NCBI GenBank assembly: GCA_944392205.1
Contig: CALXVV010000035.1
Location: forward strand, 1 to 37,218
Direction: 5' to 3'
DNA length: 37,218 nucleotides
Source of the DNA: an uncultured Alphaproteobacteria bacterium
Lineage (GTDB): Bacteria > Pseudomonadota > Alphaproteobacteria > RF32 > CAG-239
The notes under the pieces were generated by a model. It searched no databases. It was not told the DNA's origin and saw only the letters and a program-made list of their open reading frames with translations. Positions 1 through 7,378 of this stretch are shown one piece after another. Within the stretch, counting starts at the first letter, position 1. Every line of letters starts with the position of its first letter. The position numbers and the translations under genes were made by a program.

Positions 1-228
1 GTGACGATTCGGGGTCTCATATTCTACGTGTGAGGTAGAAATCGTAATTCCACGAGCCTTCTCCTCAGGAGCTTTATCAATTTGATCATATGCTGTATAG
101 CTTGCTCCGCCCTGCTCCGCCAATACCTTGGTGATAGCTGCGGTCAATGTGGTTTTACCATGGTCTACGTGACCAATCGTTCCTATGTTGCAGTGCGGCT
201 TCGTCCGCTCAAACTTCTCTTTTGCCAT
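1..228 (-). CDS. tuf: Elongation factor Tu, N-terminal part (cut by window edge)
   Basis: GTP-binding factor that delivers aminoacyl-tRNA to the ribosome. Only the first 76 codons are present, reading off the left edge. The start ATG is at 228, and the protein begins [12 protein letters not shown]. The G1 P-loop GHVDHGKT lies at about residues 19-26, and the switch I segment (KARGITI) follows at about residues 57-63. It lies 57 nt downstream of tRNA-Gly and probably shares a transcript with the two tRNAs, an arrangement resembling the tRNA-tufB operons of other Proteobacteria. Confidence 0.97.
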   Translation of the reverse strand, partial: MAKEKFERTKPHCNIGTIGHVDHGKTTLTAAITKVLAEQGGASYTAYDQIDKAPEEKARGITISTSHVEYETPNRH

Positions 229-285
229 GTTTCAAAATCCTAATGTTTATGTTGTTAAGACTGTACTTGAATAAAGGGGGAATTA

Positions 286-359
286 TGGAGCGGGTGAGGG
301 GAATCGAACCCCCGTCATAAGCTTGGAAGGCTTCTGCTCTACCATTGAGCTACACCCGC
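286..359 (-). tRNA. tRNA-Gly (anticodon TCC)
   Basis: On the minus strand a 7-bp acceptor stem GCGGGTG/CACCCGC, a D-arm (AGCTCAATGGTAGAGC), an anticodon loop CTTCCAA giving TCC, and a T-arm GGGGGTTCGATTCCCC are visible. A CCA end is encoded (288-286). Length is 74 nt. It lies between tRNA-Tyr and tuf. Confidence 0.96.
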
Positions 360-395
360 TTAATCAACCTCTATCCAAGAGTTAAACCTTATCAG

Positions 396-481
396 TGGTG
401 GAGGGGGATGGATTCGAACCATCGTAGACGAAAGTCGACGGATTTACAGTCCGTTGCATTTGACCGCTCTGCCACCCCTCC
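396..481 (-). tRNA. tRNA-Tyr (anticodon GTA)
   Basis: On the minus strand the acceptor stem GGAGGGG pairs with CCCCTCC. The anticodon loop CTGTAAA gives GTA. A long variable arm typical of bacterial tRNA-Tyr follows, then a T-arm with GGTTCGAATCC. The CCA end is encoded at 398-396. The 86-nt length fits a class II tRNA. It is the first gene of the tRNA-Tyr, tRNA-Gly, tuf set. Confidence 0.96.
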
Positions 482-540
482 TCAAGAAAAAGACTGACAA
501 GGAATGAGGATTGTCTCCAGCATTATTGCTAATGTAGCAA

Positions 541-567
541 ATAATAGCATTTTGGCCCGATTGTCAA
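541..567 (-). promoter_or_regulatory. Probable promoter for the tRNA-Tyr/tRNA-Gly/tuf transcript
   Basis: On the minus strand a perfect -35 TTGACA (567-562) is followed after 15 nt by TATTAT (546-541). A 17-nt spacer would instead use TTATTT. It lies about 60 nt upstream of tRNA-Tyr and points at it. Assigned from consensus only. Confidence 0.6.
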
Positions 568-640
568 CACATTTTTTATCTAAATCTTAATTAATTTAAA
601 ATAACCTAAAAAATAGCATTAAATACAAAGGAATAAAGAA

Positions 641-1528
641 ATGCCCACCATTGCCCTAACCGAAAGAAGCAACCCAGCCACCAGAGATATAGATTTGATG
701 GATTCGTATGAGATTGCCAAAACAATCAATAATGAAGATAAAAAAGTAGCCCTTGCAGTTGAAAAGACGCTTCCCCAAATCGGCCAAGCCATTGAATTGA
801 TTGCGCAAGCCTTTCTGCAAGGCGGGCGGCTTGCCTATTTTGGCGCCGGCACCAGCGGGCGTTTGGGAGTGCTGGATGCTTCTGAGTGTTGGCCAACCTT
901 TGGTGTTGAGCATGGCATGGTCTGTGGTTTTATTGCCGGAGGGGATAGAGCCTTGCGTTTTTCTATAGAAAATTCCGAAGACAGTGCCGACCTTGCGCTT
1001 CAAGACTTAAAAACCTTCGCACCCAAACCGCAAGATATCATTGTCGGTATTTCTGCCGGCGGCGGTCCCAGATATGTTTTGACGATTCTAGAAGAGGCTC
1101 AAAAATTAGGTTGCAAGACCATCGGCATCAGCTCCAACCCTGAGGCCAAATTGCAAAAATTCTCAGACATTTTTATCAACCCCGTTGTTGGTGAAGAAGC
1201 CATCACCGGTTCTTCAAGAATGAAGTCTGGCACTGCTCAAAAAATGATTTTGAACATGCTCTCCACGGGAGCAATGATTCGTATTGGCAAGACCTACGAA
1301 AACTACATGATTGATGTTCGGATGATGAATGAGAAACTGATTGACCGAGGCTGTCGCATTGTTGCAGAAATCGCTAAAATTTCTTATGAAGATGCACAAA
1401 AGTACATTGAAAAAAGCGGTCACAAAGTAAAAACCGCTTGTGTTATGGCTCTAAAAAATTGTAATAAAGAAGAAGCGGAGGCCTTGCTTGCCGCCCAAAA
1501 CGGAATTCTAAGAAAGGTTATCGGCTGA
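641..1528 (+). CDS. murQ: N-acetylmuramic acid 6-phosphate etherase
   Basis: Cleaves the lactyl ether of MurNAc-6-phosphate to give GlcNAc-6-phosphate and D-lactate, a cytoplasmic step of cell-wall recycling. The 295-residue length matches the family. A SIS sugar-phosphate fold is indicated by FGAGTSGRLGVLDASE (about 67-82) and the second loop GISAGGGPRY. Glu82 (ASEC) and Glu113 (IENSED) align with the catalytic glutamates known from E. coli MurQ. A Shine-Dalgarno AAAGGA precedes the ATG. The stop codon shares one base with the next gene, so it heads a plus-strand operon. A MurC/Mpl-like ligase at 16441 could act in the same recycling route. Confidence 0.96.
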   Translation: MPTIALTERSNPATRDIDLMDSYEIAKTINNEDKKVALAVEKTLPQIGQAIELIAQAFLQGGRLAYFGAGTSGRLGVLDASECWPTFGVEHGMVCGFIAGGDRALRFSIENSEDSADLALQDLKTFAPKPQDIIVGISAGGGPRYVLTILEEAQKLGCKTIGISSNPEAKLQKFSDIFINPVVGEEAITGSSRMKSGTAQKMILNMLSTGAMIRIGKTYENYMIDVRMMNEKLIDRGCRIVAEIAKISYEDAQKYIEKSGHKVKTACVMALKNCNKEEAEALLAAQNGILRKVIG

Positions 1529-2271
1529 TGACAAAAACAAACAAACCAAACAACAATCAAAAATCCGGGCTTATTCTCTACGGTCGGCATGCTGTCCTGG
1601 AGGCTTTACAAAATCCCCGGCGCAAATGCTTTAAACTTCTGTGCACCAAAGAAAATGCAGACGAGATTCGCCGCATTGGCAAGATTACACCGCAAATTGT
1701 TGAGCGCAAAGAAATTGATAAGCTTTTGCCGCCGGAGGCCGTCCACCAAGGCTTTGCTCTGTTTTGCAGCGAATTGCCGGCAATCGCCCTAGAAGATATC
1801 ATTGAGCAGGCAGAAGCTCTGGAGAACTGCAACATATTGATTCTAGACCAGGTGACTGATCCGCAAAATATCGGTGCCATCATTCGCTCAGCGGTTGCTT
1901 TTAATTGCTTGGCGCTAATTGTACAAGACAAAAATGCGCCATCAGAAACCGGCTCCATGGCCAAAGCCTCTGCCGGCATGATTGAACATTTACCGATTGT
2001 ACGCGTCACCAACCTGGCACGTGCCATTGGCCAACTTAAAGATGCCGGTTTTTGGACAATTGGCATGGATGGTTACGCTCAGACAACCGTTTCCGAGCTT
2101 AAAAAAGGCGGCAAAAATGCCATCATTATGGGTTCTGAGGGCAAAGGTATGCGGCGCTTGGTTGAAGAAAATTGCGATATCACCGTCAAACTGCCAATGA
2201 ACCCGTTGGTAGAAAGCCTTAATGTTTCCACCGCCGCAGCCATTATTCTCTACGAGATGAACAAGGAATAA
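1528..2271 (+). CDS. rlmB: 23S rRNA 2'-O-ribose methyltransferase, RlmB/TrmH family
   Basis: SpoU-class (SPOUT) methyltransferase that uses S-adenosylmethionine. RlmB modifies G2251 of 23S rRNA. An N-terminal substrate-binding domain begins LILYGRHAVLEAL. The three trefoil-knot motifs follow: DPQNIGAIIRSA, IIMGSEGKGMRRL and LPMNPLVESLNVSTAAA. Length of 247 residues is typical of RlmB. The start overlaps the murQ stop by one base (TGATG), implying translational coupling. A close TrmH-family member with another G target cannot be excluded. Confidence 0.92.
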   Translation: MTKTNKPNNNQKSGLILYGRHAVLEALQNPRRKCFKLLCTKENADEIRRIGKITPQIVERKEIDKLLPPEAVHQGFALFCSELPAIALEDIIEQAEALENCNILILDQVTDPQNIGAIIRSAVAFNCLALIVQDKNAPSETGSMAKASAGMIEHLPIVRVTNLARAIGQLKDAGFWTIGMDGYAQTTVSELKKGGKNAIIMGSEGKGMRRLVEENCDITVKLPMNPLVESLNVSTAAAIILYEMNKE

Positions 2272-2274
2272 GAC

Positions 2275-2982
2275 ATGACCACCAGTTTGCAAATAAGCAA
2301 TCTCACCAAAACCTTCGGAAACATCACGGCGGTTGATAACCTTAGCTTAAAGACACACTCGGGCTCGGTGATTGCTCTTTTGGGCCCAAACGGTGCCGGC
2401 AAATCCACTCTGATGAATATGATTGCCGGATATCTGGCACCGGATTCTGGCAAAATTGAAGTCTTGGAAGAAGATATTTCTTTACATCCGTTAGAGGCAA
2501 AAAAAGCCATAGGTTTTCTCCCCGAAGGTTCACCCCTCTACCCGGACATGAGCGTTAAGAGCTTCTTGCAATACCTTGGCGAGCTTAAAGGCATAACGGC
2601 CCCCCGCCTGCAAGAGGTTGCAGAACTGGCACAAATAACGCCGGTTTGGCGGCAGAAAAACGAGACTCTCTCCAAGGGCTACCAACGCCGTGTTGGGTTT
2701 GCCGCAAGCATCTTATCAGATCCACCGATTCTGCTTTTGGATGAACCGACCGATGGTCTGGATCCCAATCAAAAAGAGCATATTCAAAAACTCATTCGCC
2801 AAATGGGCAAAGAAAAGACCATCTTAATCTCGACTCATTTGCTGGATGAGGCCGAAACAATAGCTGACAGAATTGTTGTGATGGATAAAGGGCAAATAAA
2901 AGCTGACGGAAGCTTACAATCGATTCTGCGCCAAACACACACGCTTGATTTGGCCGAGGCCTTCAAAAAGCTGACTCGTTAA
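2275..2982 (+). CDS. ABC transporter ATP-binding protein, GldA-like
   Basis: ATPase partner of the permease fusion downstream. Walker A GPNGAGKST lies at residues 37-45, signature LSKGYQRR at about 132-139, Walker B LLLDEPTD at 153-160, and the H-loop STHLLDEAE near 188-196. The Q-loop region reads LPEGSPLYPDM, and the signature is LSKGYQ rather than LSGGQ. Both are traits of the GldA/ABC-2 exporter branch. It begins 3 nt after rlmB and is followed after 20 nt by the permease gene. The substrate is unknown, since these systems also occur in non-gliding bacteria. Confidence 0.93.
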   Translation: MTTSLQISNLTKTFGNITAVDNLSLKTHSGSVIALLGPNGAGKSTLMNMIAGYLAPDSGKIEVLEEDISLHPLEAKKAIGFLPEGSPLYPDMSVKSFLQYLGELKGITAPRLQEVAELAQITPVWRQKNETLSKGYQRRVGFAASILSDPPILLLDEPTDGLDPNQKEHIQKLIRQMGKEKTILISTHLLDEAETIADRIVVMDKGQIKADGSLQSILRQTHTLDLAEAFKKLTR

Positions 2983-3002
2983 AGATATTCGGAGAAAGTC
3001 AA

Positions 3003-6000
3003 ATGAACAAGGTAAGCACTGTTATCAAAAATGAGTTTTATCGTTACTTTATCTCGCCTTTGGCTTATGTATATTTGATTGGCTTTTTATTGTTAAATGG
3101 TTCTTTCACCTTTTACTTTGGCCATTTTTTTGAGCGTGGGCAAGCAGACTTACTCTCAATGTTTGCTTTTCAGCCTTGGCTTTACCTTCTGTTTGTTCCG
3201 GGTATTTCCATGCGGTTATGGGCAGAAGAGTTTCGCTCCAAGACCATTTTGCAAACGGCAACTTTGCCGGTATCACTATCAACTTTTGTATGGGGCAAAT
3301 TTTTAGCCTCCTGGCTATTTTGTGCCTTGGCCCTGGTGCTGACTTTTCCTTTTTGGGCGGTTGTTAACTATCTTGGCTCTCCCGACAACGCCGTTATTGC
3401 CGCCGGTTATCTGGGCTCTCTTCTTCTGGCCGGCTGTATGCTTGCCATTTCTCAAACCATGTCGGCACTCACCAAAAATCAAGTTATTGCCCTGGTTTTA
3501 GCTGTCATTGCCAACCTGTTTTTCTTTTTAAGTGGACTTGAATATGTTTTAGGCCTCTTCCGCGACTTTTTTTCGCCTGCCATCGTTGATATGATAGCTT
3601 CTTTCAGTTTTCTGACCCACTTTGACACCATCAGCCGCGGGCTGTTTGAACTAAGGGACATCATCTTTTTTGCCTCACTTATTTTGCTTTTTAACTTCAC
3701 AACGGTTTTAATCGTAAGCTTTCGCACCAAAGGAACTTCCGCCTGGCTGAATTCCACCAGAAGAGGATCTTATATTCTGGTTTTTGCCTTTCTGTTAATT
3801 GGTTTCTGCGGATTAAATCTGCTGGCTAATAACTACCTGCGCAACTTCCAAATTGACTTCACTGAAGAAGGAATTTTCACCCTCACATCTTCTACCCGAA
3901 AGGTCATTTCCGAGATAAAATCGCCGATAACCGCCAAGCTGTACTACTCCCCGATTTTGGGACGCCGCAACGCCGCCGTGCGCCTGATGTTTGATAAAGT
4001 CCGTCTGTTGTTGAACCAATATGCCAGCCTCTCCAATGGTAAAATAGAATTAAAAATATATAATCCTCTGCCCCTAAGCAATACTGAAGACAGAGCCATT
4101 GCCGGTGGCCTGCAACCTCTGCCGATAATAGACAGCAACATCAATGCCTATTTTGGGCTGATTTTAAGTGATGAAGAAGATAACAAAGAGGTCATCCCCT
4201 TTTTCCCACTGGAAAGACAAAGTTTCATCGAGCAAGACTTAACCGAGGCTGTTTATCGGCTCGGACGAAAAAAGCCCAAACTCGGGCTTTTGACTTCTCT
4301 GCCGATGGGAGATGAGATGATTGGCAATGTTGTCACACCTCGTTGGGAAGTACTAAACCAGCTCTCGCGATTTTATGATGTCATCGCCATTTCCAATACT
4401 CAAGATAACTTAGACAACATAGATATTTTGATGATTGCACACCCTCAAAATCTGTCAGAAGAACTTATCGGCAAAATAAAAGAATATAGCCTCAAGGGCG
4501 GCAAAGTTTTGGCGTTTTTTGATATTGCACCTGAGGCCCTACCTCTGGTTGGCCCCTTACAAAAGCCTCTTTCGGCTTCAGATTATGGAGACCTTTCTCA
4601 AGCTTGGGGAATTCGCTTTTATGATGAGGCGGTTGTGGCAGATTTAGATAATTCTTCTCTGATAGATGCCACCGTCAATTATCAGAACAACCCTGAATTC
4701 ACCCAAGATTTAATTCAATTTTACCTAAAAGATTCAAGCTTTAATGCCGCAAATCCAATAACCAAAGGGCTAAAAAAGATGCTTCTGACTTCTGCCTCTG
4801 TTTTTGCCCCCCTACCAAATGCCGCAATAAGTTTTGAGCCCCTTTTGCAAGCAAGTCAAAATTCTGCCCTGCTGTCGGCAGATGTTGTCTACAACCATAT
4901 TCATCCGGCCGTTATTTTAAGAGCATTTGAAAAAGATAACAATCCCAAATACATTGCCGCCCGCATCAGAGGCAAAAACACGCCTCTGGATATTATTGTT
5001 GTTGGCGACAGTGACCTCCTCTACGATAACTTCTGGACCACCCACCAAACAATTTTAGAAAATAACTATGCCATCCCGGTTTTGGATAATATCAACTTTG
5101 TTCTAAACGCGCTTGATGCTCTAAGAGGAGATGACACTTTAATAAACCTGCGTGGCAAGAGTTATAAATCTCGCCCGTTCAATGAGATAGAGAAAGCAAG
5201 AATCTACGCCGCTAAGGATTTTAAGGTAAAAGAAAAGGAAATTTTTGATAATCTTGCAAAAGCCAAAGCCGGTATGCAAGAAATTATCGGCAAGCGCATT
5301 TTTGAAAACCGAGAAACCTTTACACCAGATGAATTAGCAATCATCGCCGGTGTTCGCAAACAAATAGATAAAGAGCGGCGCAATTTATTTGAGATTCGCC
5401 TCAACTTTAACGACCAAACGACAAAACTGAAAAACACGCTTAAATTTGCCACGGTCTATACAATCCCTCTGATTTTGCTGCTATTCTTGATATGGCCGTT
5501 CTTCAACAAAAAAACACACTCCGGCAAACCGCACGTAAACAAGCTTAACCGCCAGATTTTTATAATCGGTGGTATGAGCCTGCTGCTTTTGGGAGCCGGT
5601 TTATTTTCCGTTTGGTATACCACAAGAAACACCGGTCTTAATTATGAGGATAAACCCTTGTTTGAAAACTTGGCCGCTCAAATAAACAACATATCAACCA
5701 TTGAACTAAAAAGCCACAACAAGAGCCTCATTTTTACGCAGGATGCCGACAACGGGTGGCAATTACAAGGCTGCTCCGACTACCTGGTTTACCAAAATCG
5801 GATACGCAGTTTTTTAAGTGCGCTTCTAGAAGCTACTTATTATGAAAAGAAAGCAGGAGGACTGGAAAAATTGGCCAAATTCGACCTTAGCCCGATAGAA
5901 GATGAAAAATCTAAGGCCGTTGAGGTAACGCTAAAAGATACCAAAGGAACGAACATTCTCCAATTTTATGTCGGAAAATACGACCTTGACCTCGGCCGTG

Positions 6001-6464
6001 GCAGCCGCGGGGCCTATATTCGCTTTACTGATAGTTTTCAGGTCTGGCTGGCACAAATGGATTTAATCGACTTATCTCTAAACGCCGATGACTGGACCTT
6101 CAGCACACTTTGGAATTTACAATTTGGCAGAATAGCCGAGGTTAATAGCGATTCTAATCCGGATATAATAGCTGACATTGCCAAAGAACTACTAAACATT
6201 CACTTTATAAAAGCAATAAAAACTTTACCCTCAACGGAGCCTCAATATACATTGGATATCAAAGCAGAACACGATGCCAATCTCACAATAAGCTTTTATC
6301 CTTCCGGAGAGAATTGGTTGGTAAGGTACGAATTTATAAAAAAATCAACCTCCGAATTATTGCAAAATTTTGCAGCCTGTGTTAAAGACATAGCCTATGA
6401 AATTTCAGCAACAGATATGGAGAAGTTGATAAATGCAAGCCCCTCTTTCCGAAGCAAAGATTAA
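3003..6464 (+). CDS. GldF-GldG-DUF4340-like fusion, ABC-2 permease with large extracytoplasmic domains
   Basis: Three parts are visible in 1153 residues. Residues 1 to about 245 form an ABC-2 permease with about six helices, including the SMRLWAEEFRSKT loop typical of GldF-type permeases. A helix near 257-277 leads into a GldG-like periplasmic domain, about 280-810, with NFQIDFTEEGIFTLT near its start. Helices near 816-832 and 852-874 bracket a short cytoplasmic stretch. The rest, about 880-1150, resembles DUF4340 domains. These are usually separate genes, so the single ORF is a fusion. A clear GGAG Shine-Dalgarno precedes the ATG. Together with the upstream ATPase it would make a complete exporter-like complex. 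The domain names come from sequence feel, not a search. Confidence 0.85.
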   Translation: MNKVSTVIKNEFYRYFISPLAYVYLIGFLLLNGSFTFYFGHFFERGQADLLSMFAFQPWLYLLFVPGISMRLWAEEFRSKTILQTATLPVSLSTFVWGKFLASWLFCALALVLTFPFWAVVNYLGSPDNAVIAAGYLGSLLLAGCMLAISQTMSALTKNQVIALVLAVIANLFFFLSGLEYVLGLFRDFFSPAIVDMIASFSFLTHFDTISRGLFELRDIIFFASLILLFNFTTVLIVSFRTKGTSAWLNSTRRGSYILVFAFLLIGFCGLNLLANNYLRNFQIDFTEEGIFTLTSSTRKVISEIKSPITAKLYYSPILGRRNAAVRLMFDKVRLLLNQYASLSNGKIELKIYNPLPLSNTEDRAIAGGLQPLPIIDSNINAYFGLILSDEEDNKEVIPFFPLERQSFIEQDLTEAVYRLGRKKPKLGLLTSLPMGDEMIGNVVTPRWEVLNQLSRFYDVIAISNTQDNLDNIDILMIAHPQNLSEELIGKIKEYSLKGGKVLAFFDIAPEALPLVGPLQKPLSASDYGDLSQAWGIRFYDEAVVADLDNSSLIDATVNYQNNPEFTQDLIQFYLKDSSFNAANPITKGLKKMLLTSASVFAPLPNAAISFEPLLQASQNSALLSADVVYNHIHPAVILRAFEKDNNPKYIAARIRGKNTPLDIIVVGDSDLLYDNFWTTHQTILENNYAIPVLDNINFVLNALDALRGDDTLINLRGKSYKSRPFNEIEKARIYAAKDFKVKEKEIFDNLAKAKAGMQEIIGKRIFENRETFTPDELAIIAGVRKQIDKERRNLFEIRLNFNDQTTKLKNTLKFATVYTIPLILLLFLIWPFFNKKTHSGKPHVNKLNRQIFIIGGMSLLLLGAGLFSVWYTTRNTGLNYEDKPLFENLAAQINNISTIELKSHNKSLIFTQDADNGWQLQGCSDYLVYQNRIRSFLSALLEATYYEKKAGGLEKLAKFDLSPIEDEKSKAVEVTLKDTKGTNILQFYVGKYDLDLGRGSRGAYIRFTDSFQVWLAQMDLIDLSLNADDWTFSTLWNLQFGRIAEVNSDSNPDIIADIAKELLNIHFIKAIKTLPSTEPQYTLDIKAEHDANLTISFYPSGENWLVRYEFIKKSTSELLQNFAACVKDIAYEISATDMEKLINASPSFRSKD

Positions 6465-7371
6465 CCGCCTAAAAAAACAAGCTGCAGCAGCCAGCATTTG
6501 CCTGGCAATCACGCTGACACTCATTAAAACCGCCGGTGTAATTTTTAGCGGTTCATTATCTGTTTTATCTTCAATGATAGACAGCCTGGCAGATTTATTC
6601 GCCTCCTCGGTCACTTTTCTTGCCATTCGTGTTTCAACCCAACCGGCAGATTTCACCCACCGCTACGGACACGGAAAAGCAGAATCCTTGAGTGCTTTGC
6701 TGCAGGCCGCATTTATCACCGGTTCCGGGCTTTTTGTCGTTTATGACGGCATCAGCCGTTTTTTCCACCCTCAGCCGCTTCCGCAAACAGATTTTGCAAT
6801 TTTAATCATGGGTATCAGCTTGGTCTTAACCCTATGCCTGATTGCTTTCCAGAGCTATGTCGGCACCCGCACGCATTCTCAGGCCATCAAAGCCGATGCC
6901 GCCCATTATAGCGTAGATGTTATCACCAATATTTCGATCATAGCCACTTTGGTTGTGGTTAAGCTGTTTAATATCAGCTGGTTTGACACCCTCACGGCAT
7001 TTCTTATTTCTGCTTACTTATTGTTTAATGCCTACAAGCTGGCGCAAAACGCCGTTTCAGTACTAATGGATAAAGAGCTCTCGGATGATATCAGAGCAGA
7101 AATTGCCAAAACCATTCTTTCTTGTGAACATATTTTGGGTATGCATGATTTGCGTACCCATGACTTAGGCGGCAGTTATATGATAGAACTCCACCTGGAA
7201 CTAGACGGCAAATTAGATTTAGAAACAGCGCACCGCTACACGGATAATGTTGAGTTAAAGCTAAAAGAACTCTACCCCAATGCACAAATAATCATCCACC
7301 AAGACCCGGCAGGGCTAAGAGAATCTCGCTTGGATGACGAATTGAGCGGCTGCTGCCATCTGGAAAGATAA
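6433..7371 (+). CDS. Cation diffusion facilitator (FieF/CzcD-type metal/H+ antiporter)
   Basis: Inner-membrane exporter of divalent metal such as Zn, Fe or Cd in exchange for protons. The 312 residues contain about six helices. Metal-site residues appear as DSLAD (helix 2) and HYSVD (helix 5), matching the DxxxD/HxxxD pattern of FieF. The cytoplasmic C-terminal domain carries MHDLRTHDLGG and a HQDP motif. It overlaps the fusion gene by 32 bp, with GGAG 10 nt before its ATG, so it is probably coexpressed. The C-terminus ends in a CC-His stretch that might bind metal. Metal specificity cannot be read here. Confidence 0.92.
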   Translation: MQAPLSEAKINRLKKQAAAASICLAITLTLIKTAGVIFSGSLSVLSSMIDSLADLFASSVTFLAIRVSTQPADFTHRYGHGKAESLSALLQAAFITGSGLFVVYDGISRFFHPQPLPQTDFAILIMGISLVLTLCLIAFQSYVGTRTHSQAIKADAAHYSVDVITNISIIATLVVVKLFNISWFDTLTAFLISAYLLFNAYKLAQNAVSVLMDKELSDDIRAEIAKTILSCEHILGMHDLRTHDLGGSYMIELHLELDGKLDLETAHRYTDNVELKLKELYPNAQIIIHQDPAGLRESRLDDELSGCCHLER

Positions 7372-7378
7372 AAACAAA

